A stretch of DNA of 64,000 bases from Panacagrimonas sp052387695 (GTDB lineage: Bacteria; Pseudomonadota; Gammaproteobacteria; Nevskiales; Nevskiaceae), in assembly GCA_052387695.1 (NCBI GenBank), contig JBQTIX010000008.1:27628-91627 (forward strand), written 5' to 3'. The position numbers were made by a program, and so were the translations under genes. Under the pieces are notes generated by a model. It did no database searches and was not told the DNA's origin. It saw nothing but the letters and a program-made list of their open reading frames with translations. The stretch's first letter is position 1. Each line of letters begins with the position of its first letter. This document shows, piece by piece, positions 27,843 to 36,036 of the stretch.

Positions 27843-29111
27843 ATGAGGGCGCCGCCTGCCGGCGCTGGCTTGGGCGACTGGCTGGGTTACCAGGGTTTCC
27901 TGCATCCAAAGACCATCGCGCTGGGACTGGAGCGGGTCGGCGAGGTCGCGGCGCGGCTGGGGCTGCCGTCCACGGATGCCCTCACGCTGACCATCGGCGG
28001 GACCAACGGCAAGGGTTCGTCCGCGAACCTTGCCGCGCTGATCTATCGTGAAGCGGGGTACAGGGTCGGGCTCTATACCTCGCCGCATCTGCTGCGTTAC
28101 AACGAAAGAGTGGCGATTGACGGCGTCGAAGCTGGCGATGCGGAGTTGTGCGCGGCCTTCGTCGAGATCGAACGGGGGCGCGGGTCGATTCCGCTGACCT
28201 ATTTCGAGTTCGGAACCCTGGCCGCGCTGTGGCTGTTCCGGGAGCAAAAGGTCGAGGCGCAGATTCTCGAAGTCGGATTGGGCGGGCGCCTTGACGCCGT
28301 GAACCTGGTCGATGCCCGGGCTGCGTTGGTGACCAATGTCGGGCTGGATCACACCGACTGGCTCGGGACCGATCGGGAGTCGATCGCGCGCGAGAAGGCT
28401 GCCATCTTTCGGGCGCAACGGCCCGCCATCTGCACCGACCTCGATCCGCCGCAAACCATCACCGAGTCGGCCTCCCGAGTGGGCGCGAAACTCCTGCAAC
28501 TTGGCGCCGACTTTCATATCCGGTCCGACGATCTGACCTGGGACTGGCTGTCCCGATCGGCGCCCCATGAAAGTCTTCAGGGTCTTCCCTTGCCCGCCTT
28601 GCGAGGGGATGCGCAGGTCCGCAATGCGGCGGGCGTGATTGCGATGATCCAATCGATGCAGCACGAATTGCCGGTGCCTGAGAGCGCCATTCGAGGCGCG
28701 CTGCGGGCGTTGAAACTGCCCGGTCGCTTCGACGTTCGCGGGGCCACGGTGTTCGACGTCGCACACAATACGGAGGCCGCGGAGGTGCTGGCTGCGAACC
28801 TGGATCACAGCTTTCCGTTGCGACGCGTACAACTGGTGCTGGGCATGTTGGATGACAAGCCTTGCGCGGACTTCTTGGCCAGGCTGACGGCGAAGGTCGA
28901 TAAACTGCACCTGGCGGGCCTGTCTTCGCCCCGCGGACTGAGCGCCGGGCAGTTGAAACGGCGGATCGGCAAGGATGCGCGCGACGCCGTGCTGCATGGT
29001 GACGTGGCTCAGGCGCTGCGCCACGCGCGATCGGAACATGCAAGTGAGGGCATCGTGGTGGTAACGGGTTCATTTCTCACGGTGGCTGCGGGATTGATGG
29101 TCAATGGATGA
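27843..29111 (+). CDS. folC: Folylpolyglutamate / dihydrofolate synthase
   Basis: 422 residues; Mur-ligase fold with P-loop IGGTNGKGSSA near residue 52, YTSPHLLRYNERV, and VFDVAHNTEA. It adds L-glutamate to dihydropteroate and folates. Starts seven bases after accD; overlaps the next gene by eight bases. Confidence 0.95.
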   Translation: MRAPPAGAGLGDWLGYQGFLHPKTIALGLERVGEVAARLGLPSTDALTLTIGGTNGKGSSANLAALIYREAGYRVGLYTSPHLLRYNERVAIDGVEAGDAELCAAFVEIERGRGSIPLTYFEFGTLAALWLFREQKVEAQILEVGLGGRLDAVNLVDARAALVTNVGLDHTDWLGTDRESIAREKAAIFRAQRPAICTDLDPPQTITESASRVGAKLLQLGADFHIRSDDLTWDWLSRSAPHESLQGLPLPALRGDAQVRNAAGVIAMIQSMQHELPVPESAIRGALRALKLPGRFDVRGATVFDVAHNTEAAEVLAANLDHSFPLRRVQLVLGMLDDKPCADFLARLTAKVDKLHLAGLSSPRGLSAGQLKRRIGKDARDAVLHGDVAQALRHARSEHASEGIVVVTGSFLTVAAGLMVNG

Positions 29112-29862
29112 AGTGCTGTTGAAAAGACTCGTGGGCGTCGTCGCCTTGATCCTGGCCGCCCTGCTGCTGACCTCGATCCTGCCCACGCCGGGTCGGCACG
29201 GACTCGACGGCAAAGCGGAGCGCGTGGTGACCATCGACCTGACTCACGCAGATTCAATGCCGGTGGAACTCACGCCACCCGGCGACGAGCTGGAGTCCGG
29301 GGCCACGGCGCCCCGTCCGGTCGACGCTGCCGCGAGGGGTGGGATCCTGACCCCGCCCGCTGAATCGGGCCTGGCGTTCCAGAATGAGGAACCCATCGCG
29401 ACTGCCGAGTCGCCGGTGCCCACTGGCGCGTCGCCCACCGTCGCGGTGCCACCTCCACCGGAGTCCGAGGTCGAGAACCGCAAACCGGTGACACCCACAC
29501 CACCACCGACGATGCCGGCGATCGCAGCTCCGACGCCCCCGCCCAAAAAAACCGCGCCCGTCGAGATAGCAGCGCCCCCATCCGCAACGATGAAAAGCCC
29601 CGCCCGGCCAGCGCCGACCGGTTCCGGCAGGTGGCAGGTTCAGGCGGGTGCCTTTTCACAGCTCGACCGCGCCGAAGGCGTGCGCGCCAAGGCCGGCGCG
29701 GCTGGAGTCTCCTGCCTGATATCGCCTGCGGAGGGGACGCAGGGCGGCACCTTGTACCGGGTACGCTGTGGCCCTTATGCGACCCGCGCGCTCGGCGAGG
29801 CGGCGGTCCGTGCCCTGGGCAGGAGCGGCGTCAAGGCCCAGATGATCGGCGCCGGTGGCTGA
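29104..29862 (+). CDS. SPOR-domain membrane protein (DedD-like)
   Basis: 252 residues: a short cytoplasmic tip, one TM helix at about 8-26 (LVGVVALILAALLLTSIL), a long proline/threonine-rich periplasmic linker, and a C-terminal SPOR domain (about 172-252; GRWQVQAGAFSQLDRAEGVRAK). SPOR domains bind denuded septal peptidoglycan, so a role in cell division is likely. A SPOR gene after folC is standard in Pseudomonas, but there cvpA-purF follow; here recJ does. Confidence 0.88.
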   Translation: MDEVLLKRLVGVVALILAALLLTSILPTPGRHGLDGKAERVVTIDLTHADSMPVELTPPGDELESGATAPRPVDAAARGGILTPPAESGLAFQNEEPIATAESPVPTGASPTVAVPPPPESEVENRKPVTPTPPPTMPAIAAPTPPPKKTAPVEIAAPPSATMKSPARPAPTGSGRWQVQAGAFSQLDRAEGVRAKAGAAGVSCLISPAEGTQGGTLYRVRCGPYATRALGEAAVRALGRSGVKAQMIGAGG

Positions 29863-31567
29863 GGAGCCGCGGATCGCGCGGCGCTTGCTCGCAACGCACC
29901 AGCTTCCGGGGACGCTGCACCCGGTCGCGGCGAGAGTCCTTGCGGCGCGCGGAGTGATCGCCGCCGAGGAGCTGGAACTGGAGTTGAAGCATCTGCATCC
30001 TCCCGCCGCCTTGCGCGGGATCGATGCCGCCGCAGATCGGGTGATCGATGCGATCCTCCAGCAGCGCCGCATCGTCATCGCGGGCGACTACGACGCCGAC
30101 GGCGCGACCGGCGTCGCCCTGGCGCTGATCGGCCTGAAACTGCTGGGCGCCGAAGCTCCAGGCTACGTCGTCCCGAATCGGTTCACGATGGGTTACGGGC
30201 TTTCGCCTGCGCTGGCCGAGATGGCGGCTCAGCAGGGCGCGAAGCTTTTGATCACAGTGGACAACGGTATCGCCAGTCATGCGGGCGTGGACGCGGCTCG
30301 CTCCCTCGGGATGCAGGTGATCGTGACCGATCACCACCTTCCTTCCGCGAGCCTGCCCGCGGCGGATGCACTGGTGAATCCCAACCAGCCCGGTTGTGCA
30401 TTTCCTTCGCGCCATCTGGCCGGTGTGGGCGTGATGTTTTATCTGTTGCTGCACGTGCGGGCGCGGATGCGTGCGCGTGGCCTGTTCGCCGACGGGACGG
30501 GGCCGAACCTGGCCGACCTGCTCGACCTGGTGGCCGTCGGCACCGTCGCCGACCTCGTGCGGCTGGATCGCAACAACCGCATCCTGGTCGCCCGCGGCCT
30601 GGGGCGAATCCGTGCCGGACGCGCGCGGCCGGGTTTGCGCGCGCTGCTACAAGTCGCTGGACGACAGGAAGCCTCGCTGACCGCGACGGATCTGGGTTTC
30701 GTGCTGGGGCCGCGGATCAACGCAGCAGGGCGCCTGGAGGACATCCGCATCGGCATCCGCTGCCTGCTGGCCGAGGACCCGGACGAGGCCAGATCACTGG
30801 CGGCGGAGCTGGACCGCATCAACCGCCAGCGACGTGACATGCAGTCGCAGATGAACGATTCGGCGCTCGATCAACTCGAGGAGCGATCCGATCGAGACGG
30901 TGTCGGGCTGGTGCTCTACGACTCCGACTGGCACGAAGGTATCGTCGGTCTGGTCGCGTCGAAAATGAAGGAGCATGCGCACCGGCCCGCTATCGCGTTT
31001 GCTCCGGCGCAGGAGCCGGGCCTGCTCAAGGGTTCGGCGCGATCGATTCCTGGTCTGCATCTGCGCGATGCGCTGGCCGACGTCGACGCCCGCCATCCTG
31101 GACTGATCCTGCGTTTCGGCGGTCATGCGATGGCTGCGGGCCTGAGCCTGCGTGAAACCGATCTCGCGCGATTCCGCTCCGCCTTCGACGCCGCCTGTCG
31201 CGCGCGACTGCTGCCGGCGCAACTCGAGCAGGTGCTCGAAACAGACGGACCGCTTTCGAAAGACGAGCTGGACCTGTCGACTGCATTGGCGCTCGACGCC
31301 GCCGGACCCTGGGGGCAGGGGATGCCTGAACCGCAATTCGACGACGTGTTCGAGGTGAGCGAGGCGAGGACCGTGGGCAGCGACCAAAGTCACGTACGTT
31401 ACCGGTTGCGCAGCCTCGACGGTCGCACCCTGGTGGCGGTGGATTTTGGGGGAGCGGGGCGCATGTGCCTGCGCGGCAGGGTTCGCCTGGTTTATGCGCT
31501 GGCGATCAACCGCTGGCAGGGCAGCGAATCGCTGGAATTGCGCATCCAGCATCTGCGGCCTGCCTGA
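29855..31567 (+). CDS. recJ: Single-stranded-DNA-specific exonuclease RecJ
   Basis: 570 residues; DHH-family 5'-3' exonuclease. Motif I/II VIAGDYDADGATG lies near residue 77, DNGIASH near 130, motif III TDHHLP near 158, and DHHA1 LRFGGHAMAAG near 420. The GTG at 29855 overlaps the SPOR gene by eight bases and is the only sensible start, although it lacks a strong Shine-Dalgarno. It acts in recombination and mismatch repair. It converges with the EVE gene, leaving six bases between stops. Confidence 0.95.
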   Translation: MAEEPRIARRLLATHQLPGTLHPVAARVLAARGVIAAEELELELKHLHPPAALRGIDAAADRVIDAILQQRRIVIAGDYDADGATGVALALIGLKLLGAEAPGYVVPNRFTMGYGLSPALAEMAAQQGAKLLITVDNGIASHAGVDAARSLGMQVIVTDHHLPSASLPAADALVNPNQPGCAFPSRHLAGVGVMFYLLLHVRARMRARGLFADGTGPNLADLLDLVAVGTVADLVRLDRNNRILVARGLGRIRAGRARPGLRALLQVAGRQEASLTATDLGFVLGPRINAAGRLEDIRIGIRCLLAEDPDEARSLAAELDRINRQRRDMQSQMNDSALDQLEERSDRDGVGLVLYDSDWHEGIVGLVASKMKEHAHRPAIAFAPAQEPGLLKGSARSIPGLHLRDALADVDARHPGLILRFGGHAMAAGLSLRETDLARFRSAFDAACRARLLPAQLEQVLETDGPLSKDELDLSTALALDAAGPWGQGMPEPQFDDVFEVSEARTVGSDQSHVRYRLRSLDGRTLVAVDFGGAGRMCLRGRVRLVYALAINRWQGSESLELRIQHLRPA

Positions 31568-31573
31568 TCGGCT

Positions 31574-32047
31574 TCAGCCTCCCTGCTCGGAGAGTTTGAG
31601 AATCGCCTTCCAGTGCGGCGCGCTGACCGGCATCACGGACAAGCGGTTGCCGCGCTCGATCACCCGCAGACCCTTCAATTTCGCCGCCTGCCCGTGCAGC
31701 GTCTTGAGCAGCACCGGCCGATCCAACTTGCGCACGAATTTCACTTCCACCAGCAGCCAGCGCGGTTCCTCGGGCTTGGAGCCAAGGTCGTAGTGAGGGT
31801 GCTGGGGGTCGAACTGCGTCGGGTCGGGATAGGCCTTGGACACGATCTCGGCAATGCCGTAAATGCCGGGCTCGTCGCAGCTCGAGTGATAGAAAAATGC
31901 CAGGTCACCCGGTTTCATCTGGTCGCGCATCATGTTGCGCACCTGGTAGTTGCGCACGCCGTCCCAGGGTTCGATCTGGCCTGGACGCGCGGCCAGATGG
32001 TCGATGGAGAAAGAATCCGGTTCGGATTTCATCAGCCAGTAAGGCAT
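31574..32047 (-). CDS. EVE domain-containing protein
   Basis: 157 residues that are almost all one EVE domain: MPYWLMKSEPDSFSIDHL at the start, GVRNYQVRNMMRDQMKPGDLAFFYHS, and PRWLLVEVKFVRKL. EVE is a PUA-like fold thought to bind modified bases in nucleic acids (THYN1 family). AGGAGA lies upstream of the ATG at 32047. It overlaps the ygfA gene by 16 bases. Conserved in many proteobacteria near zapA/ygfA. Confidence 0.92.
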   Translation of the reverse strand: MPYWLMKSEPDSFSIDHLAARPGQIEPWDGVRNYQVRNMMRDQMKPGDLAFFYHSSCDEPGIYGIAEIVSKAYPDPTQFDPQHPHYDLGSKPEEPRWLLVEVKFVRKLDRPVLLKTLHGQAAKLKGLRVIERGNRLSVMPVSAPHWKAILKLSEQGG

Positions 32048-32661
32048 ACGCGCTCTCCTTTTCGTCTTCGTCGGTTCTTGAAGCGATGGACGCCTGCCTC
32101 GCTGCACACGGCATCAAGGGGAACGTCCCAGTCCTGCGCCGGCAAGTGATCCACTTTCTGCACCGAAAACGCATACCCGATCCGGTAGGGCCGAGGCCGC
32201 AAGCGGGCCAGCCAGCGATCGTAATAGCCCGCGCCGCTCCCCAGCCGGTTGCCCTGAAGGTCGATTCCAACCAGGGGTACGATCACGACCTCGATGGGTG
32301 TCCGATGGCGTCGGCGGGTTGGCGGTGGTTCGGGGATGCCGTAATGATTCCGTCGCAGCGGCTTGCCATGAAACAGTTGCTGCATGCGCATGTGACCGGG
32401 CTGTCGGACATCGATCTGCGGCGCACAGAGCCGCTTGCCCCGGCGATGCAGCGCTCGAATCAACGGACGCGTGTCGAGTTCCGAACCTGCTGCGAGATAG
32501 ACCGCAAGATGCCCTGCGTGGCGGAGTTCGATCATCCGCATCAAGTGGCCGGCGGCGCGGCGCGCCGCGATTGCACGATCCCGCGGATCGATGCCGGCCC
32601 GTCGAGCCCGAAGCTGCCGGCGCAGCGCGGAACGGTCCGCGCCGGCCTGAAGCAAAATCAA
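32032..32661 (-). CDS. ygfA: 5-formyltetrahydrofolate cyclo-ligase
   Basis: About 209 residues with VIVPLVGIDLQGNRLGSGAGYYDRWL, the ATP/substrate loop of the family, and SELDTRPLIRAL. It recycles 5-formyl-THF to 5,10-methenyl-THF. The start is uncertain. An ATG at 32706 gives 15 extra residues but lies inside the 6S RNA 3' half; TTG at 32661 begins just after the predicted RNA 3' end and gives a normal length, so I prefer it. The ssrS-ygfA pairing is conserved in gammaproteobacteria. Confidence 0.88.
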   Translation of the reverse strand: MILLQAGADRSALRRQLRARRAGIDPRDRAIAARRAAGHLMRMIELRHAGHLAVYLAAGSELDTRPLIRALHRRGKRLCAPQIDVRQPGHMRMQQLFHGKPLRRNHYGIPEPPPTRRRHRTPIEVVIVPLVGIDLQGNRLGSGAGYYDRWLARLRPRPYRIGYAFSVQKVDHLPAQDWDVPLDAVCSEAGVHRFKNRRRRKGERVCLTG

Positions 32662-32846
32662 GGTGCCCCCCGCAAACGCCGTTGCATGCCCGGGTCCTTG
32701 AGACAAGGTCTCAAGTGGGTGCCGCGTCGGATCATCGGGCTTCCCGCCATCATCGCGGGCCTGCTCGCCAGAACCGTCTATAGCTCCCTGGGTACGAAAT
32801 TAGGCTCAAGGGGCTTGGAACACGCTCGGGTGCCACGGGAGGCACG
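32662..32846 (-). ncRNA. ssrS: 6S RNA
   Basis: The roughly 185-nt interval lies between zapA and ygfA on their strand, the classical location. Reading the minus strand, CCTTGAGCCTAATTTCGTACC-like sequence (32817-32792) matches the conserved 5' strand of the 6S open bubble, and ACTTGAGACCTTGTCTCAAGG near the 3' side matches the E. coli CCTTGAACCAAGGGTTCAAGG hairpin (given here in pieces). The closing stem pairs GTGCCTCCCG (32845-32836) with CGGGGGGCAC (32672-32663), with one wobble. 6S RNA mimics an open promoter and sequesters sigma-70 RNA polymerase in stationary phase. The ends are approximate. Confidence 0.88.
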
Positions 32847-32851
32847 ACCGG

Positions 32852-32857
32852 AGAATA
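32852..32857 (-). promoter_or_regulatory. Predicted -10 element of 6S RNA
   Basis: TATTCT on the minus strand lies seven bases before the predicted 6S 5' end at about 32845. No good -35 hexamer is seen at 17 bases; zapA read-through may also feed the RNA. Confidence 0.45.
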
Positions 32858-32897
32858 CCACCTCGAAGCGACTGCGCGACCGGTTCGTCACCCAGGT

Positions 32898-33227
32898 TCA
32901 TTCCAGCGACAGGGTCGAGTCGATGTCGAGCCGCAACTGCTTGACCCGCTCGATGCTCGCGGCGTCCTGTTTCAGGAGTTTTTCGGAGCCCCGGATTTCA
33001 AGGATTTCACGCGAGAGGTTGAGTGCCGCCATCACCGCGATGCGCTCCGCGCCGAGGGCCTTGCCGCGTTTCTTGATCGCGGTCATACGCTCGTTGAGAA
33101 AATCCGCCGAGGCCACCAGCGCTTCGTGCTCGATCGGCGGACAGATCACGGTGTACTCGCGGCCCATGATCCGGACCGTGACGCTGACGCTTTCGTTTTC
33201 CGCGGACACGCTGGGCCTTGGACTCAC
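32898..33227 (-). CDS. zapA: Cell division protein ZapA
   Basis: 109 residues: a small N-terminal globular head (VTVRIMGREYTVICPPIEHEAL) and a C-terminal coiled coil (ERIAVMAALNLSREIL), the ZapA pattern. ZapA crosslinks FtsZ filaments at the Z-ring. The GTG at 33227 is preceded by GGAGG and overlaps the upstream coiled-coil gene by four bases. The zapA-6S-ygfA arrangement supports the call. Confidence 0.93.
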   Translation of the reverse strand: MSPRPSVSAENESVSVTVRIMGREYTVICPPIEHEALVASADFLNERMTAIKKRGKALGAERIAVMAALNLSREILEIRGSEKLLKQDAASIERVKQLRLDIDSTLSLE

Positions 33228-33442
33228 GATGGCTCCTCCGTGCCGAGGTCCGCACCGGGATCGGTCTCGAGCTTTCTCACCCGATCGACCACGCCCTCGA
33301 TGCGACGGCGCAGTTCACTGTTGAGGGCCACGAGGCGGTCACGCTCCTGGGTCACGCGTTTGATCTCCAACCGGCTCTGTCGATACGCAGCCACGAGTCG
33401 CCCCACGCACTGCTCCAGTTGTTCAAGTTCGGCTTCGAGCAC
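33224..33442 (-). CDS. TIGR02449-type small coiled-coil protein
   Basis: About 72 residues from a GTG at 33442: VLEAELEQLEQCVGRLVAAYRQSRLEIKRV followed by a continuous heptad pattern, almost entirely coiled coil. A short coiled-coil gene directly upstream of zapA is conserved in gammaproteobacteria and is thought to act with the division apparatus, somewhat like ZapB. The longer frame to 33565 would cross a TATACT promoter-like box (33474-33479) and lacks similarity. The start codon is uncertain. Confidence 0.75.
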   Translation of the reverse strand: MLEAELEQLEQCVGRLVAAYRQSRLEIKRVTQERDRLVALNSELRRRIEGVVDRVRKLETDPGADLGTEEPS

Positions 33443-33571
33443 GGCAAAAAATTTTGAGGCGGGACTACCCGGAAGTATAGACGGCCCGATCCCGTTTGCT
33501 GCATTGCGGACCAGGAAAAATCCGCTTCTGCGCCCGGCGGTGCGATAGAGCGGGACTGCATGCAAACTGCA

Positions 33572-34903
33572 TTAAGGTCTGGTTTTTTTGTCCGCTTGCA
33601 ACCATTGGCGCAGGCTGACCCGACCTGCGTCCTCGATGAAGCCCTGCTCGGCGGTGTCCAGGCGTTCCATCACGTCCTGGCCAAGGGCGCCATGCGGACG
33701 CAGCGCTGTCGGGCTGGCGCGGACGTCGCGCCACAGGTGGCCCAAGGTGACGGAATCGAGATCACGGGCCGGCACGAGTTGTGTGCGCGACCGCCCGGCC
33801 TCGGTCAGATATCCCCGCTCGATCAGAGTTTCGACGGCGCGGGCCACGTGTTCGGGCTGCGCGCCGAGCTCTCGGGCCAGTTCTTCCTGCGTCAGCGCCG
33901 GTCGGCCTTCCAGAAAGCGCCGGCCGGCGGTCCCCATGATCAGCAGTGCCAGATATTCGGCTTGCCGCCCGGCCGGTAGGGGAACGCCGCGGTCCGGCTT
34001 CAGGTGCGCCGGATGCTGCACGTAGAACGTGAGCTGGCAGCCGGTCAGCAGGATCAGCCAGCCGACGTAGAGCCAGATGAGCAGGAAGATGACGATCGCA
34101 AACCCGGAATAGATCGCGTTGTAGTCGGTCGCCCCTGCGACGAAGGACGCGAAGGCGAAGCTCGCGGTCTGCCACAGCACGCCGGCCGCCACACCGCCGA
34201 GCGCGGCAACGCGCAACGTGACCCGCGTATTGGGTACGTAGGCGTACAGGAAGGTGAACATTCCCACGATCATCGCGTACGGAATCATCCGGGTGACGCC
34301 GTACAACAGGAAGCCGAACGGCTGGATGTCCTTGATCTGCGCGACCAGGCCGCTGTTGAGGACCGAGGCGGTCATGCCCAGGGCTGAAAACACCACGACC
34401 GGGCCGACCATGAGCACGCCCAGGTACTCGCCGATCCGTTGGGCGAAAGGGCGCGGTCGTTCGATGCGCCAGATGTAATTGAAGCTGTTCTCGACTTTCT
34501 GGATCAGCGAGATGGCGGTGTAGAACAGCAGCGCAATGCCGACCGAACCGAGCAGGCCAACCTGGATCTTCTCCACGAACCCGATCACGTTGGCCGCAAT
34601 CTCCGCGCCCTGTGGCCCCAACGGGCGCAGAAACTCCAACAGAACGGGCTCCAGCTTGTTGTGCGCACCCAGCGCCTTGAGCACGGAGAAGCCCAGGGCG
34701 AGGAAGGGCACCAGCGAGAGCAGAGTGGTGTAGACCAGGCTCATCGCGCGCATCGACAACTGGCCGTCCAGCAGGTCGCGAACCAGGGCGAAGGCCAATC
34801 GGCCCACCCGGATCAGCCAGGTCTCTGACCATGACCGGGAGCTTCGTTCTTCCCATAGTCGGGTACGCAGTCGATCGAGCAGGGAGGCGTTGAGCATGGG
34901 CAA
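33572..34903 (-). CDS. YihY/virulence factor BrkB family membrane protein
   Basis: 443 residues with six to seven TM helices. Family landmarks: MRAMSLVYTTLLSLVPFLALGFSVLKAL, LLFYTAISLIQKVENSFNYIWRI (cited by residue blocks about 53-80 and 125-147) and the C-terminal membrane end NAIYSGFAIVIFLLIWLYVGW near 265. A cytoplasmic winged-helix-like tail (LTQEELARELGAQPEHVARAVETLIERGYL) follows, as in long YihY proteins. The function of the family is not established, despite the old RNase BN label. MLN at 34897 is an alternative start. Confidence 0.88.
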   Translation of the reverse strand: MPMLNASLLDRLRTRLWEERSSRSWSETWLIRVGRLAFALVRDLLDGQLSMRAMSLVYTTLLSLVPFLALGFSVLKALGAHNKLEPVLLEFLRPLGPQGAEIAANVIGFVEKIQVGLLGSVGIALLFYTAISLIQKVENSFNYIWRIERPRPFAQRIGEYLGVLMVGPVVVFSALGMTASVLNSGLVAQIKDIQPFGFLLYGVTRMIPYAMIVGMFTFLYAYVPNTRVTLRVAALGGVAAGVLWQTASFAFASFVAGATDYNAIYSGFAIVIFLLIWLYVGWLILLTGCQLTFYVQHPAHLKPDRGVPLPAGRQAEYLALLIMGTAGRRFLEGRPALTQEELARELGAQPEHVARAVETLIERGYLTEAGRSRTQLVPARDLDSVTLGHLWRDVRASPTALRPHGALGQDVMERLDTAEQGFIEDAGRVSLRQWLQADKKTRP

Positions 34904-35013
34904 GTTTAGTCACAAGGCGCTACGGCGTGCCGCGTTCGCAATCTGGCCGCCCACGTCACCGCTGGGATCCGTGCTCGTCCGACGAACGGCGATCCAAGTT
35001 CCGGGTTGCGCTA

Positions 35014-35042
35014 TTGACAATGTTGCAGCGCAACAATAGGAT
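35014..35042 (+). promoter_or_regulatory. Strong predicted promoter of the phasin gene
   Basis: A consensus TTGACA (35014-35019), a 17-base spacer and TAGGAT (35037-35042). Transcription would start near 35049, about 70 bases before the phasin ATG. The spacer contains a complete 6-3-6 dyad, so a bound protein would directly block RNA polymerase. Confidence 0.75.
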
Positions 35043-35070
35043 TCGATCCGTCGGATGTTGCGTTGCAGCA
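35021..35070. promoter_or_regulatory. Two operator-like dyads at the phasin promoter
   Basis: TGTTGC-AGC-GCAACA (35021-35035) is a perfect 6-3-6 dyad inside the promoter spacer; TGTTGC-GTT-GCAGCA (35056-35070) repeats it with one mismatch just after the predicted start. The centres are 35 bases apart. A PhaR-type polyhydroxyalkanoate-responsive repressor is a reasonable guess, but no phaR gene is in the window. Confidence 0.55.
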
Positions 35071-35120
35071 ATATCTGTTACCTGATGAATATTTTCAGAA
35101 TCTTACATAGGAGTTAGCGA

Positions 35121-35597
35121 ATGAATGTGGAAACCATCGTGAGCGACGTCAAGGGTGCCGTTGAGCCGTACGTGGCCAAGGGACAGGATGTGGTGACGCT
35201 GTCTTTCGAGACCTTCAAGCAGGCCAACGGCATTGTCGTCGATGGCGTGACCGACCTGGTGAAGACCAATGTCGACGCCGGCAAGGATCTGTTTGCCGCG
35301 GTGCAGAGCAGCTTCGAGAAGGCCCGTGCCGACGGCGTCAAGGCCGTCGCCGCCAAGCCGATCGAATACCTCCCGGCCGGCAAGGATGTGGTCATCGCGG
35401 CCTACAAGGATTCGCTGACCATCGTCACCAAGACCGGCGAAGAGCTGGTGAGCGTGGTGAAGAAAGGTTACGAAGACGTGAGCGCCAAGCTGCTCGGCTC
35501 GACCACGGTTTCCGGTGAAGTGACCAAGGCCAAGGCCACGGTCAAGAAGACGGCCAAGAAGGCTACTGCCGCGGCCAAGAAGGCAGTCGCGCAGTAA
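35121..35597 (+). CDS. Phasin family protein
   Basis: 158 residues. The amphipathic helical body (SFETFKQANGIVVDGVTDLVKTNVDAGKDLFAAVQSSFEKA, residues about 29-68) matches phasins that coat polyhydroxyalkanoate granules. The last 30 residues are a lysine/alanine tail (KKTAKKATAAAKKAVAQ), like the PhaF-type histone-like tail that can attach granules to DNA. AGGAG at 35109-35113 sets the start. No PHA synthase is nearby. It is followed by an intrinsic terminator, consistent with a strong monocistronic unit. Confidence 0.88.
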   Translation: MNVETIVSDVKGAVEPYVAKGQDVVTLSFETFKQANGIVVDGVTDLVKTNVDAGKDLFAAVQSSFEKARADGVKAVAAKPIEYLPAGKDVVIAAYKDSLTIVTKTGEELVSVVKKGYEDVSAKLLGSTTVSGEVTKAKATVKKTAKKATAAAKKAVAQ

Positions 35598-35651
35598 GCG
35601 ACGCCAAAACGAGTGGGTGGTGCCGGTCCCGCTTCTCCTCGCGGGGCCGCT

Positions 35652-35690
35652 GGGGGTCGGAGCGCAAGCTCCGGCCCCCTTTTTGTTTTT
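35652..35690 (+). terminator. Intrinsic terminator after the phasin gene
   Basis: GGGGGTCGGAGC (35652-35663) pairs with GCTCCGGCCCCC (35668-35679) around GCAA, followed by a T-rich tract. It lies between the convergent phasin and DUF6489 genes; the T-run is oriented for the phasin message. Confidence 0.9.
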
Positions 35691-35698
35691 TTGGGGCC

Positions 35699-35998
35699 CT
35701 ACTCCGATTTGGGCTTGCGGGCAGAACGCTTCCGGGTCGGCTTTGCCGCTGGCGCTTCTGCCTCGCCGTCATCGGCGGACGGGGAAATCCGGGTGATCAA
35801 CTTCTTCCACGCCGGCGATTGGCGCAGCAGATCGAAGTTGCCGCGGACGAAATCGGCCGGGTTGAAGTTTTCATTGACCTGCCCGACCTTTTCGCGCAGA
35901 AACTGCACCACGTCGTCTTGCAGCCCGGCCACGTCCGGCAAACCCAGGAAGCGCCGGAGTTCTTCGGGCTTGACGTCGATCTCGATTTTGATCTGCAT
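35699..35998 (-). CDS. DUF6489-type small protein
   Basis: 99 residues: a folded N-terminal part (MQIKIEIDVKPEELRRFLGLPDVAGLQ) and a lysine/arginine-rich tail (KPTRKRSARKPKSE). The N-terminal signature EELRRFLGLPDV is characteristic of a small uncharacterised family often found near phasins. Its basic tail recalls the phasin tail, and the neighbouring convergent position suggests a polyhydroxyalkanoate-granule link. This link is inference. Confidence 0.7.
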   Translation of the reverse strand: MQIKIEIDVKPEELRRFLGLPDVAGLQDDVVQFLREKVGQVNENFNPADFVRGNFDLLRQSPAWKKLITRISPSADDGEAEAPAAKPTRKRSARKPKSE

Positions 35999-36036
35999 GG
36001 TTTTTACCTTGCCGCGACTGGAGCCCGCAGGATAGC

